Shown: piece by piece, positions 48,413 to 58,624 of the stretch | How the letters are laid out: every line of letters starts with the position of its first letter | How positions within the stretch are numbered: the first letter of the stretch is position 1 | NCBI GenBank assembly: GCA_964343835.1 | Contig: CAYFKR010000005.1 | Span: forward strand, 62,001-126,000 | Reading direction: 5' to 3' | Source of the DNA: CALEMW01 sp964343835 | GTDB taxonomy: Bacteria > Krumholzibacteriota > Krumholzibacteriia > LZORAL124-64-63 | Length of the DNA stretch: 64,000 nt | Notes under the pieces: model-generated | What the model was told of the DNA's origin: nothing | Databases searched by the model: none | What the model saw: only the letters and a program-made list of their open reading frames with translations | Program-made: the position numbers and the translations under genes

Positions 48413-48904
48413 CTACGAGGCCTCCCTAGCCGCCAATGCCGTCTCCACGTCCGGATACTCGGCGGTCGCGGCGATCTCGTCGAAATGCGTCCTCCAAGCC
48501 GCCTCCTGCTCTTCCGTCTCCACCCGACATGCAGCCTCGGCCAGGGCGAGCACGTAGTCCGACTCCGACAGCTTGCACACCGCGAGGTCCAGCACCTCGT
48601 CGAGCAACGGACACTCGTGGTCCGCCTCCGCGGCGTACTCGGCGATCCTCATGAACACGCCCGTGTTGGAGCCGACGGCGATGATCATGTCGGCGGCCCG
48701 GGTGATCACGTCGCGGTTGTGGTCGGCGCGCAGGGCCATGCCGCCGCACTCGATCAGGGGAAGTTGGGCCTGGTCGGCGCTCGCCAGCGTCTTGCCGACG
48801 GAGCCGAGGGCGCCGAGGCGGTCGCGGACATCGGAGTCGGTGATCGTCCACAGGATGACGAAGGATAGGAGGGCGCCAAGGGCGCTGAGGATGACGTTCT
48901 TCAT
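48413..48904 (-). CDS. small membrane-anchored protein of unknown function
   Basis: The 163-residue protein has one N-terminal hydrophobic helix (VILSALGALLSFVILWTI), which may anchor it, and a helical, acidic remainder (YAAEADHECPLLDEVLDLAV, LALAEAACRVETEEQEAAW) with four cysteines. I recognise no family. GGAG precedes the start. It is the last of three same-strand genes but separated from the DUF2330 gene by a hairpin, so it may be independently expressed. Confidence 0.65.
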   Translation of the reverse strand: MKNVILSALGALLSFVILWTITDSDVRDRLGALGSVGKTLASADQAQLPLIECGGMALRADHNRDVITRAADMIIAVGSNTGVFMRIAEYAAEADHECPLLDEVLDLAVCKLSESDYVLALAEAACRVETEEQEAAWRTHFDEIAATAEYPDVETALAAREAS

Positions 48905-48918
48905 CTGGGTCTCCTGTG

Positions 48919-48959
48919 ACGGGGAGTCGATCTCAAGAGTGAACGGACCGACTCCCCGT
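48919..48959. terminator. possible hairpin terminator
   Basis: ACGGGGAGTCG (48919-48929) and CGACTCCCCGT (48949-48959) are perfect inverted repeats with a 19-base loop, located just after the DUF2330 stop. There is no T-run on the minus strand, so function as terminator is uncertain. Confidence 0.45.
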
Positions 48960-48967
48960 GTTTCGAG

Positions 48968-49972
48968 TCATCCGGATCGGCGCCTTCGGGACGAATAGAA
49001 TCGGACACCGAATCCGACTGCCGCCAGCAGGCCCAGCGTGACCGGCACCCCCGAATAATACACCTGCCTGAACTCCGCATCCGCCCCCGCCTCCTCCAGC
49101 ACCAGATCCTCCTCCATCTCCTCCGGCGTGAACACCCGCCGCAGCTTGGTCACGAAGTCGCCCTCGGCGAGCCGGGCGCCGAGCGTCGGATACTGCTCGC
49201 GGATCGCCGCCAGCTCGCCGCCGGTGATCCTGTTGGCGTAGACGGTCGCGGCGCCGTCGTAGGTCAGGCGATGGTCAGTGATGGTGTACAGGATCACGTC
49301 GCAGGTCTCGGCAGAGCCCGCGGCGGAGATGCGCATGGGGTAGACGACGCTCTCGCTGGCGAACGCGAAGGTCAGGGGCTGGATACCGCCGTACCACCAC
49401 GAGCTTTCCCATTCCAGGAAGGCGTCCTCGTCGATGCGCATGACCGAGAAGCTCCAGCCCTCGTCCACGTAGTCCTCGAGGAGAGGCAACACGTCATCGA
49501 CGTTGCCCGGGTGCAGGTAGCCCCAGGCGGTGAGGGAGTCTGCCAGGGCGGCGGCGTTCTCCGCGCCCAGGACGGTCACGTCGTAGATGCCGACGATCTC
49601 GTGGGAGTGGATCACGACCTCGTCGTCGCGGCCGTCGGTGGCGCCCACCAGGTAGTCGGTCTCGGAGCAGCCCCAGAATCCGTCGCGGTGGCGATACACG
49701 GGCATGGAGAGCTGCGCGGCCTCGGTGAACAACCCGTCGGGGCAGACGGTCACCTCGGGAACGGCGGGGGTGGGCACGACCCAGGCGAAGGCGGTCACGT
49801 CGCCCTCGAAGACGGGCAGGATGCTCAGGGTCTCCACGCCGTCGGCGTGCTCGATGACGGCGAGCTGGTCCGTCTCCCACACCTCGTACTGGTAGGGGGC
49901 CACGGCCATGCCGTCGGCCAGGGCGACGGTGGCGGCGAACAGGATGGTCATCAGGCTGATCATGGTCTTCAT
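48968..49972 (-). CDS. DUF2330 family exported protein with C-terminal membrane anchor
   Basis: The 334-residue protein starts with a signal peptide (MKTMISLMTILFAATVALA). The body matches the DUF2330 family, with the EHADGVETLSILPVFEGD region, the FAWVVPTPAVPEVTV motif and TVYANRITGGELAAI near the end. The C-terminus is a hydrophobic helix followed by a basic tail (VTLGLLAAVGFGVRFYSSRRRRSG). That layout resembles C-terminal sorting or membrane-retention tails. Function of DUF2330 is not established. Its stop is followed by a hairpin, and it begins 18 bases after the neighbouring barrel-like gene, so both are probably co-transcribed. Confidence 0.8.
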   Translation of the reverse strand: MKTMISLMTILFAATVALADGMAVAPYQYEVWETDQLAVIEHADGVETLSILPVFEGDVTAFAWVVPTPAVPEVTVCPDGLFTEAAQLSMPVYRHRDGFWGCSETDYLVGATDGRDDEVVIHSHEIVGIYDVTVLGAENAAALADSLTAWGYLHPGNVDDVLPLLEDYVDEGWSFSVMRIDEDAFLEWESSWWYGGIQPLTFAFASESVVYPMRISAAGSAETCDVILYTITDHRLTYDGAATVYANRITGGELAAIREQYPTLGARLAEGDFVTKLRRVFTPEEMEEDLVLEEAGADAEFRQVYYSGVPVTLGLLAAVGFGVRFYSSRRRRSG

Positions 49973-49990
49973 GGTGTTCTCCTCCCGCGG

Positions 49991-50653
49991 CTACAGGCCG
50001 AACGTGGCGCCCAGGGCCATCCAGGCTCCGGACAGGGACAGGTCGTACTGGCGGCCGTCGGATACGATCTCGCCGCCGAAGCCGGACCAGCCGACCTCCA
50101 GGCGCACGGCGCGGTCGCCGTCGCCGAACGGGATCTCCGGCGCCACGGCCAGGTGGATGCCGGTGGCCCAGCCGGTGGCGTCGCCGCCTCCGAGGGTGGG
50201 CGACTCCTCGCTCACGTGGGCCATCTGCCAGGCGGCGGTCCAGTACACGCGGAAGGCGGGGTTGGCCGACGAGTCCAGGCGCAGGCCCACGCGGATGGGC
50301 GTGGTGCGGAGATCCAGGCCGTCGCCCTCGAAGGTGGGGTCGCCGGCGTAGGGGTCGCCGGTGGTGGAGCCGTGGTGGACGGACACGAAGAAGCGGGATT
50401 CGCGGGTCATGGCGGCGGACAGTTCCAGGCCGCCGAGCCACACGCCGTCGTACTGCACGCCCGCGTCGGGGTCGGTGATCATCATGCGTCCGAACGAGGC
50501 GTTCAGCCGGGCGTCGAGGTCGTGGATCTCGGGCCACTCGGGTCCGGGGGCGCCGGGATCGCCGCCGATCTCGTCGCCGGCGAGGGCGGGCAGGCTGCAC
50601 AGCAACACGACGGCCGCCGCCAGGGCGCGCACGCCGATGCATCGGGTCGACAT
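49991..50653 (-). CDS. putative outer-membrane barrel protein
   Basis: The 220-residue protein has a signal peptide (VRALAAAVVLLCSLPALAG). The rest consists of alternating amphipathic strands (GLELSAAMTRESRFFVSVHH, IRVGLRLDSSANPAFRVYW, AVRLEVGWSGFGGEI) and ends in ALGATFGL, which suggests a small outer-membrane beta-barrel. I cannot assign a family. ATG 50653 follows GGAG. A good promoter lies at 50765-50794. It is the first gene of the unit with DUF2330. Confidence 0.65.
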   Translation of the reverse strand: MSTRCIGVRALAAAVVLLCSLPALAGDEIGGDPGAPGPEWPEIHDLDARLNASFGRMMITDPDAGVQYDGVWLGGLELSAAMTRESRFFVSVHHGSTTGDPYAGDPTFEGDGLDLRTTPIRVGLRLDSSANPAFRVYWTAAWQMAHVSEESPTLGGGDATGWATGIHLAVAPEIPFGDGDRAVRLEVGWSGFGGEIVSDGRQYDLSLSGAWMALGATFGL

Positions 50654-50764
50654 GGGAAGGCTCCGTTTCGATACGGTTCGTCGATGGGATCGCTCAGGGG
50701 TGGGACCGCCGGGGGCGGCTTGCGATCCGCGCGCGACGACCCGGCCGGCCGCCGCGCGCACATG

Positions 50765-50794
50765 AGTCTAGGGCATGGCAACGAGCGTGGTCAA
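50765..50794 (-). promoter_or_regulatory. candidate sigma70 promoter for the barrel/DUF2330 unit
   Basis: On the minus strand TTGACC (50789-50794), 18 bases and TAGACT (50765-50770) lie 112 bases upstream of the ATG at 50653. The -35 overlaps the stop codon of the gene at 50791. Confidence 0.4.
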
Positions 50795-52596
50795 TCCTCC
50801 CTCAGCAGGATGGTGCGGTGGGCCGGGTCGGCCTCGGCCAGCAGCAGGGCCCGGAGCGCGGGCCACGCCTCGGCGGCGATCACGCCGCCCGCCAGTTCGA
50901 ACTCGCGGATGATGGTCAACACGCCGTCCGATTCGCTCACGGCCACAGCGAAACGCCCGGCATCGTTGACCAGTTCCATGGATTCCGGAGCGTGGACGAC
51001 CGACGCAGCGCCCAAGGTCAGGCGCAGGGTCGCGCTCTGCGATGCGGCGGGGCCGAGGTCCACCGGCGAGGTACGTGTCTCGCGCCACGTCTCGACGCCG
51101 CGGGGCAGCAGGCTGCGCACGCCGCCGGGCACGCCTGCCAGGTCGAAGCGGAGGCGGCCGAGGGCGTCGGGGTCCGGTGCGGCCAGGGTCGTGGCGAACG
51201 TGGCCACGGCCAGGTCGTCGTCGAACCACTCGTGGGCGACGTCGTCGACCCTGGCGCCTTCGACGCCGGCGCCGTGCACCTCGGCGTCGGGCCAGGGGCT
51301 CAGGCTGCCCGAGGCGACCAGGGATCCGGTCCCCGTCCAGCCGTCGTCGTCGCGGGCGAGGGTCACGTCGACCTTCGTGGTCCAGAAGCGGTCGTGGGGG
51401 GCGGCGGCCGGCTCGGTGATGACCGGCACCACCAGTTCCACGGCACGGAGCGGCAGCAGTTCGTCGTGGGCCGGATCGAGCACCATCGACGGGTGCGCCA
51501 TGACCACCAGGGGACGGGTGCCGCGCAGGCCGGGCAGCCGGCCGGGATCCGCCCTGTCGACCGCGAACCCGATTTCCGACTCGACGCCGGCTTCCAGCAG
51601 CACCGCGAGCTGCAGCACGGCGCGGTCCAGGTCGTCGGCGTAGGCGGTGTTCCAGGTGCGCAGGGCGTCGCGGGCGCGGAGGGCGCGGTCGGGGGCATGG
51701 TAGCGCACGCGGCGCACCGTCTCGTCCACGAGATCCACCACGGCCCGGACCCGGGCCACGGGCGTGGCGACGCCGGCCACGGCCACGGCCATGGAGTCGA
51801 GCATGGCGGGCTCCAGGGGCAACAGCCGGTCCACCACGGCGTTCACGTAGTCGATGACGGCGCCGTCGCTCTCCCACGTGGTCCACTCCACGGTCGGGGC
51901 GTACGCCGCCGCGTCCACGTCGGGAAGGGGGCGGGCCGGTACGTTCCGCATCGTCCAGTGCTGGCCGCCGCCCCCGATCGCGGGCTGCGGTGCGCCGTTC
52001 AGCGAGCGGTGCCTCACCTCGCCCGGCGTGGTCACGGCATATTGCACCAGCACGGCAGGCTCGCGCCGCGCGAACACGAACGAGCCGTCGACGCCGGGCA
52101 GGGCGCCGCCCCGCTCGGTGATCACGTACTCGGTCTCCATGATGCACGGCGCTTCCACGCCGTCGTGCAGGAGCATGGTCTCGCGGAGGTCCTGCATGTC
52201 CCAGACGGTGCGCACGGCGTGGGGGAGGGTCTCCACCACGGCGGTGTCGCTGAGGCGGTCGGCGTCGGGCCACCAGCGGTCGTCGCGCCAGGTGCGCAGC
52301 TTCACCACCTCGAAGGTGGACGTGGCCGAGTTCCAGGGGATGCGCAGGTCGGCGTGGGCGTTCTGGCCGGCGCGGGTGGACACGTGGACCACGCGGTGGA
52401 TGCGGGTGACCAGGTCGCCGTCCTCGGTGATGGTCTCGGTGCGCGACTCCAGCAGGAGCACGGCGTCGTGGGCGTCCACGTCGAAGGCGTCCCGGGCTTC
52501 GGTCCACAGGGCATCCAGGTCGTGACCGTTGGACACGCCCATCTGGGCGAAGGCGGTGGAGACGAGCAGCAGCAGGGTGAGGATCGTGCGGATCAT
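50791..52596 (-). CDS. DUF3857/transglutaminase-like exported protein, catalytically degenerate
   Basis: The 601-residue protein has a signal peptide (MIRTILTLLLLVSTAFA) and a DUF3857 region (ITEDGDLVTRIHRVVHVSTR, WRDDRWWPDADRLSDTAVVE). A transglutaminase-like region follows near residues 270-400. At the position where its neighbour has GVCKDIA, this protein has AYADDLDRAVLQLAVLLEAG, so the catalytic cysteine is missing, and the FNH histidine is also not recognisable; only LDPAHDELLPL near the aspartate remains. The C-terminal DUF3858-like part is retained. ATG 52596 overlaps the preceding gene's stop (ATGA). A paralogue of the gene at 52593, probably a structural or binding partner rather than an enzyme. 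Confidence 0.82.
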   Translation of the reverse strand: MIRTILTLLLLVSTAFAQMGVSNGHDLDALWTEARDAFDVDAHDAVLLLESRTETITEDGDLVTRIHRVVHVSTRAGQNAHADLRIPWNSATSTFEVVKLRTWRDDRWWPDADRLSDTAVVETLPHAVRTVWDMQDLRETMLLHDGVEAPCIMETEYVITERGGALPGVDGSFVFARREPAVLVQYAVTTPGEVRHRSLNGAPQPAIGGGGQHWTMRNVPARPLPDVDAAAYAPTVEWTTWESDGAVIDYVNAVVDRLLPLEPAMLDSMAVAVAGVATPVARVRAVVDLVDETVRRVRYHAPDRALRARDALRTWNTAYADDLDRAVLQLAVLLEAGVESEIGFAVDRADPGRLPGLRGTRPLVVMAHPSMVLDPAHDELLPLRAVELVVPVITEPAAAPHDRFWTTKVDVTLARDDDGWTGTGSLVASGSLSPWPDAEVHGAGVEGARVDDVAHEWFDDDLAVATFATTLAAPDPDALGRLRFDLAGVPGGVRSLLPRGVETWRETRTSPVDLGPAASQSATLRLTLGAASVVHAPESMELVNDAGRFAVAVSESDGVLTIIREFELAGGVIAAEAWPALRALLLAEADPAHRTILLRED

Positions 52597-54602
52597 CGGC
52601 GGCCTCCCTTCTCCACGCGGACCAGGGCGTCGGCCCATTCGGCGGCGGCGTCCACCGACGCCTTGAAGCCTTCGTAGCCGTCCGGCGGGATCTGCCGCCG
52701 TCGCGACTCGTGGCGGGTCGTGAAGGTGATCTTGCGGCCTTTCTGCTCGGCGGCCGAGGAGAAGGCGCCGTAGGTCTCGTCCACCTCGTCCGGCGACGGG
52801 TCTTCGACCAGTTCGTAGCCCTTCGGCAGCTCGACGACCTCGGTCAGGTCCAGCAGCTGGGTATAGTAGAGCAGCACGTCGGTCTCGCGCTCGTCGCCCC
52901 AGCCGGTGGCGCCGGCGCGGAACAGGGAGCCGTCGTGCATCATCACGTCCACCAGGGGCGGGCGGAACTCCAGGCCGCCGTCCACGGCCAGGGCGAAGCC
53001 GGGCACGCGGTATTCGACGGTGGCCCACATGTCGCGGGAGAAGTCGTCGGTGGGGTGGTGCTCCACGGTCACGCCCTCGACGCGCATGCCCATGGGGGAG
53101 AGCAGGCGGGCCCAGCGGTCGCGGAGCTGGTCCAGACGGCCGTTGCAGAGACCGCGCAGGCGGCCGTCGATGGCACCGGAGGCGTCGAACCGGATGCGTC
53201 CGGACAAGGTGCCGTCGGCCTTCAGCTCAGCGCGATGGTCCACCGTCAGCGGCGACTCCTCCGGCGGGCTGTAGCGGATGATCGACAGGTCCTCGCCCTC
53301 GGGCGTACCCACCAGGTAGTGCTGCTCCGTCTCGAGCAGCGACCAGATGCTGTTGTTGAAGGGCACCCAAGTGGGGTCGTACATGCGGAAGGTGCCGTCC
53401 TCGAGCTTCAGGGCGGTGACGCAGTGGTTGAACTGGTCGGCGGGCAGGTCGTCGATGCGCGAGCCGGCCATGGTCATGGCCGCGTAGGAGTCCATGTCCG
53501 CGGCGCGCATCATGGTGATGAGCATGGCCGCGATGTCCTTGCACACGCCGCTGCGCTGCTCGAAGATCATGTCGCTCGGGTGCAGGGTGAACCCCTCGCC
53601 CTCGCCCATGGTCTGGCCGCTGTAGCGGATGTTCTGGGCCACCCAGTGCACCAGCGCCTCGGCCTTGGCCTCCTCGTCGGCCTTCTCCAGGTCCATCTCA
53701 CGGAAGATCTCGTCCACCTTCTCCCGGATGGCGGGCGTGACCTCGAACTGGTCGCGGTTCACGTCGAAGAACCAGCGGCTCTTGGACTCCCACGACGCAG
53801 CCGTGGACATGACCACCTTGGTGGTGAAGTCGCTGGCTGACGGCTGGCGCGTCTCGTGGACCAGGGCCGGCAGGTCGTAGCCCCACCACGCGTACTCGGT
53901 GCGGTCGTCGGTGTAGCGCACGCTGGAGCGCAGCTCGCCGTTGTAGACCTCCGCTTGCAGGCGCTTGTCGGCGGGCAGGTCCAGCACGTAGCGCTTCTCG
54001 ATGATCGGCGCATCCTCCGCGAAGAGCACGATGTCGAAGTAGTTGCCCGGCATGGGCGGGATGTAGCGCTCGTCCTCGGGCGCAAGCGCACCGTCCGCGC
54101 CGTCGAGCAGGGCGTAGGTGTAGCCCTTGCGCCGCTCGCGGATCTCGATGCCGTCGCCCGGCGCCAGCCGCGGCAGCTGCAGCGAGAGCATGCGGTCGCG
54201 CCAGTAGATGGCGGCCTGGGGCGCCGGAAGGTCGCGCAGGCCGGCGAGGTCCACGGGGATCCGCTCCCCGTCGCGCAGCACGTTCACCTCTTCCACCGTC
54301 ACGTGGCTCGACTGGGGATCGAAGGGCCAGATCAGCACCGAGCGGTTCCGGCAACCGGCGGCCGTCAGCACCTTCTCCAACCGGTAGGCCTCCACGTAGG
54401 TCACGCCGGTGGGGTGCATGCGATTGATGCGCTCGTCGAACACCACCACGTGGTCGGTGCCGTCGTGGTCGTCGGCCGTTCCGGCGGCTTCGAGTCTGGT
54501 GAACGGGGTGGTCGGGGGCGCGTCGCCCGGGGGAGGGGCGGCCTGCAGCAGGGCGGCCGCGAACAGGACGAGCGCCAGGGTCGGGAGGGTCTTGGCGGAC
54601 AA
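52593..54602 (-). CDS. DUF3857/transglutaminase-like exported protein, intact triad
   Basis: The 669-residue protein comprises a signal peptide (MSAKTLPTLALVLFAAALLQA), a DUF3857 domain (residues about 40-230), a transglutaminase-like domain near 280-420 and a DUF3858-like C-terminus. The papain-like triad is present: C354 in RSGVCKDIAAM, H393 in DQFNHCV and D409 in RMYDPTWVPF. Such periplasmic proteins are presumed to crosslink or cleave amide bonds. I start at TTG 54602, which follows GAGG by six bases and gives a clean signal peptide; ATG 54650 is an alternative with a 16-residue extension. It is translationally coupled to a degenerate paralogue. Confidence 0.85.
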   Translation of the reverse strand: MSAKTLPTLALVLFAAALLQAAPPPGDAPPTTPFTRLEAAGTADDHDGTDHVVVFDERINRMHPTGVTYVEAYRLEKVLTAAGCRNRSVLIWPFDPQSSHVTVEEVNVLRDGERIPVDLAGLRDLPAPQAAIYWRDRMLSLQLPRLAPGDGIEIRERRKGYTYALLDGADGALAPEDERYIPPMPGNYFDIVLFAEDAPIIEKRYVLDLPADKRLQAEVYNGELRSSVRYTDDRTEYAWWGYDLPALVHETRQPSASDFTTKVVMSTAASWESKSRWFFDVNRDQFEVTPAIREKVDEIFREMDLEKADEEAKAEALVHWVAQNIRYSGQTMGEGEGFTLHPSDMIFEQRSGVCKDIAAMLITMMRAADMDSYAAMTMAGSRIDDLPADQFNHCVTALKLEDGTFRMYDPTWVPFNNSIWSLLETEQHYLVGTPEGEDLSIIRYSPPEESPLTVDHRAELKADGTLSGRIRFDASGAIDGRLRGLCNGRLDQLRDRWARLLSPMGMRVEGVTVEHHPTDDFSRDMWATVEYRVPGFALAVDGGLEFRPPLVDVMMHDGSLFRAGATGWGDERETDVLLYYTQLLDLTEVVELPKGYELVEDPSPDEVDETYGAFSSAAEQKGRKITFTTRHESRRRQIPPDGYEGFKASVDAAAEWADALVRVEKGGRR

Positions 54603-54670
54603 GGCGGACCTCGCTCTCGTGATGGGATGTTTCCGGGGGCATCCTACCACGGAGCGAGGTCCGATTGAAG

Positions 54671-54991
54671 CTACGGACAGCCCTCGGCCTCATGCAGCAG
54701 CGTATACTCCCGCAACCTGGCCACCGCCTCGCAGCGCGACGGCGCGCTGACCCGCTCCGAATGCTCGCCCCGCTCGGCGCAGGCCACCCAGGTCAGGCCC
54801 TGGCGGATGGTCCAGCCCGTGTGGTCGAGGTCCTTGCGGAGCTCGGCGGCGGCCTCGCGGTCGTCGCAGGTGCAGTCGAAGACGGCCTTGAGCAGGGAGC
54901 GCATCTCCGAGGGCTCCAGGCTGTCGATGTCCAGGTTCTCGAGGGTCATGCCCGAGGGCATGGCCAGTTCGATGGTGCGCGTATCCAGCAT
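54671..54991 (-). CDS. small protein of unknown function in oxoamine synthase operon
   Basis: The 106-residue protein has no signal peptide or membrane helix. It contains an acidic N-terminal half (LENLDIDSLEPSEMRSLLKA), then FDCTCDDREAAAELRKDLDH and two more cysteines further on. I recognise no family. It begins 14 bases after the oxoamine synthase stop with GGGGGG upstream, so it is very probably the last gene of that operon. The frame extends upstream over the synthase gene, which is only a shadow. A role as accessory or regulatory protein is inference. Confidence 0.65.
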   Translation of the reverse strand: MLDTRTIELAMPSGMTLENLDIDSLEPSEMRSLLKAVFDCTCDDREAAAELRKDLDHTGWTIRQGLTWVACAERGEHSERVSAPSRCEAVARLREYTLLHEAEGCP

Positions 54992-55005
54992 GATGATCCC
55001 CCCGG

Positions 55006-56253
<1,248 letters not shown>

Positions 56254-56261
56254 GACGGCTC

Positions 56262-56513
56262 CTAGGCGTTGCGGAAGCGCTCGACCAGCTCGGCGATGCT
56301 GTTCACCGAATCGAAGGCCTCGGGAGAGGCGTCGGCGTCGGGAATGCTGATGTCGTACTTGTTCTCCAGGAACCGCTTCAGCGACACCATGGAGAAGGAA
56401 TCCACCAGCCCGCCGCTGATCAGCTCGGTGTCGAACTCCACCTCGATGTCGTCGTCCTCTTCCACGTACTCGTCGATCACGTAGTCCAGGATGGTCTTCT
56501 TGAGCTCGTCCAT
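56262..56513 (-). CDS. acyl carrier protein
   Basis: The 83-residue acidic protein is predicted to form the four-helix carrier fold. The phosphopantetheine serine is S39 in GGLVDSFSMVSLKRFLE. It differs from housekeeping AcpP (DSLD) and resembles dedicated secondary-metabolism or lipid carriers (DSFS). The C-terminal helix SVNSIAELVERF is typical. It lies 30 bases after the acyl-CoA synthetase and 8 bases before the oxoamine synthase, and its operon begins with a 4'-phosphopantetheinyl transferase that can activate it. Confidence 0.9.
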   Translation of the reverse strand: MDELKKTILDYVIDEYVEEDDDIEVEFDTELISGGLVDSFSMVSLKRFLENKYDISIPDADASPEAFDSVNSIAELVERFRNA

Positions 56514-56543
56514 GTCGGTCTCCCGTGGTTCGTGTTTTGCGTG

Positions 56544-58238
56544 TCAGTCGTTCATGAGCGACGAGACGTCGCCGATGGGCTCGCCGAACTCCTGCGCCCG
56601 CAGGATGCGGCGCACGATCTTGCCGCTACGGGTCTTGGGCAGGCTGTCGACGAACTCGATCTCCTGGGGCATGGCCAGCCCCGAAAGCCGCTTGCGGATC
56701 ACGTTCATGATCTCGAGCTCCAGGTCGCCGCTGGGCTCGTGCCCGGGCTTCAGTGTGACGAAGGCCTTCACGACCTCCATGTTCACCTTGTCGGGCTTGG
56801 CCACCGCCGCCGACTCGGCCACCGCCGGGTGCTCAAGCAGCGCCGACTCGATCTCGAACGGGCCCACCAGGTGGCCGCCGGTGTTGATCACGTCGTCGTC
56901 GCGGCCGCTGAACCAGTAGTAGCCGTCCTTGTCGATGGACGCGCGGTCGCCGCAGATGTACCAGCCGTCCACGATCTTCTTGCGGTAGCCCTCCATGTTG
57001 TTCCAGTAGCCGCGGATCTGGCTGGGCCAGCCCTCGCGCAGGGCGATCAGGCCCACGCGGCCGGGCTCGTCGATGGGCTCGTGGGTCTGCTCGTCGAGGA
57101 CGGCGGCGGTGATGCCGGGGAAGGGCTTGCCCATGGACCCGGGCCGCACCTCCATGCCCGGGAAGTTGGTGATGACCATGCAGCCGGTCTCGGTCTGCCA
57201 GTAGGTGTCGTGGAAGTCGAGCCCGTAGGCCTCACGGCCCCAGAGCACGGCCTCGGCGTTGAGGGGCTCGCCCACGCTGGCCAGGTGGCGCAGGCTCGAG
57301 AGGTCGTGCTTCTTCGCCAGCTCCACGCCGTCCTTCATGAGCAGGCGGATGGCCGTGGGCGCCGAGTACCACACCGTCACCTTGTACTTCTCGATGAAGG
57401 CGTACCACTTCTCGGAGTTGAAGCCGGCGTCGAGAATGGCCTGGGTCACGCCGTTGGCCCACGCGCCGATGATGCCGTAGCTCGTGCCCGTGACCCAGCC
57501 GGGGTCGGCGTTGCACCAGTAGACGTCGTCGTCGCGCAGGTCGAGGACCCACTTGGCGGTGATGTACTGGCTGATCAGGGAGTTGTGCACGTGCTGGGCG
57601 CCCTTGGGCTGGCCGGTGGTGCCGCTGGTGTAGTGCAGCACCGACGGGGTCTCGGCGTCGGTGGGGGCGACCTCGTAGTCGTCCACCGGCGGCAGCTCGT
57701 CCAGCTTCATGGGGATCTCGTTCTCGCGGAACTTGGCGTCGTCCACCACGATTACGTACTCGAGTTCAGGCAGCTTCTCGCGGATGCGGCGCACCTTCCC
57801 CAAGTGCTTCTTCTGGGTCACGATGGCGCGGGTGCCCGCGTTCTCCAGCCGCGTCCACAGCGAGTCCTCGCCGAAGGCCGAGAACAGGGGCTGCACGATG
57901 GCGCCCATCTTCAGCACGCCCAGGAACCCGATGTACAGCTCGGGCACCCGGTCCAGGAACATGCACACCCGGTCGCCCCGGGCCACGCCCGTGTCCTCCA
58001 GGAACCGCGCGAAGGTGTTGGTCAGCACGCGCAGGTCGTCGAAGGTGTAGGTGCGGGTCTCGCCGCGGAAGTCCTCCCAGTGGAGGGCCGTCTTGGCGGC
58101 CTTGCCCTGCTCGCAGATGCGGTCGGTGCAGTGCCAGCCGATGTTGACGGGCCCGCCCTCGGTCAGGCCGAGTTCCTCGGCCGACCGTTTCCAGTCGAAT
58201 CCCTGCAGGCGGTCCTCGTACGACGGAGTGGTGATCAT
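56544..58238 (-). CDS. acetyl/acyl-CoA synthetase, AMP-forming (AcsA-like)
   Basis: The 564-residue protein belongs to the ANL adenylating superfamily. Motifs are the P-loop-like VLHYTSGTTGQPKGAQHVHN, DTYWQTETGCM, WYICGDRASIDKDGYYWF and the C-terminal lysine in PKTRSGKIVRRIL. Length and the ADPGWVTGTSYGIIGAWANG region are close to acetyl-CoA synthetase AcsA. It adenylates a carboxylic acid and transfers it to CoA or, here possibly, to the carrier protein of the next gene. The start at 58238 overlaps the acpS stop by ATGA, so the two are coupled. Chain length of its substrate cannot be read from sequence alone. Confidence 0.9.
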   Translation of the reverse strand: MITTPSYEDRLQGFDWKRSAEELGLTEGGPVNIGWHCTDRICEQGKAAKTALHWEDFRGETRTYTFDDLRVLTNTFARFLEDTGVARGDRVCMFLDRVPELYIGFLGVLKMGAIVQPLFSAFGEDSLWTRLENAGTRAIVTQKKHLGKVRRIREKLPELEYVIVVDDAKFRENEIPMKLDELPPVDDYEVAPTDAETPSVLHYTSGTTGQPKGAQHVHNSLISQYITAKWVLDLRDDDVYWCNADPGWVTGTSYGIIGAWANGVTQAILDAGFNSEKWYAFIEKYKVTVWYSAPTAIRLLMKDGVELAKKHDLSSLRHLASVGEPLNAEAVLWGREAYGLDFHDTYWQTETGCMVITNFPGMEVRPGSMGKPFPGITAAVLDEQTHEPIDEPGRVGLIALREGWPSQIRGYWNNMEGYRKKIVDGWYICGDRASIDKDGYYWFSGRDDDVINTGGHLVGPFEIESALLEHPAVAESAAVAKPDKVNMEVVKAFVTLKPGHEPSGDLELEIMNVIRKRLSGLAMPQEIEFVDSLPKTRSGKIVRRILRAQEFGEPIGDVSSLMND

Positions 58239-58624
58239 CGTGCAGCTCCCGGGTTGCTCGACGCGAACGCGCAGGCCATGGCCCGCTCGTCCGTGTGCGT
58301 GAACGAGACGTGGACGGTGTGGATGTTCAGGGAGTCGGCCGCCTCGCGGGCGCGGCCGGAGAGGGTGACGCGGGCGGTGCCCTCGCCGTCGTCGAGTTCG
58401 ATGTCGCCCCACAGCATGCCGGCGGACGGCGCCCCGGCCATGGCCTTGACCACGGCTTCCTTGGCGGCGAAGAGGGCGGCGAAGCGGCGTTCGGGGCGGA
58501 GGCGGCGGCGGGCCGCGGCGATCTCGGCGGGGGTGAAGACGGAAGCGGCGAACCCTTCGGAGCGCTCGAGCTCCCGGCTCATGCGGGCAACGCTGCACAG
58601 GTCGATGCCGACGCCGACGATCAT
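58235..58624 (-). CDS. acpS: holo-[acyl-carrier-protein] synthase
   Basis: The 129-residue protein is an AcpS-type 4'-phosphopantetheinyl transferase. It has GVGIDLCSVARM with the magnesium-binding aspartate D8, FAALFAAKEAVVKAM with the glutamate and lysine of the active site, and VSFTHTDERAMACAF at the end. It transfers phosphopantetheine from CoA to the serine of a carrier protein. As the first gene of an operon that also encodes an ACP it is probably dedicated to that carrier, though it could be the cell's general AcpS. The start at 58624 follows GGAGG, and an A+T-rich gap of 155 bases upstream probably holds the operon promoter. Confidence 0.92.
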   Translation of the reverse strand: MIVGVGIDLCSVARMSRELERSEGFAASVFTPAEIAAARRRLRPERRFAALFAAKEAVVKAMAGAPSAGMLWGDIELDDGEGTARVTLSGRAREAADSLNIHTVHVSFTHTDERAMACAFASSNPGAAR

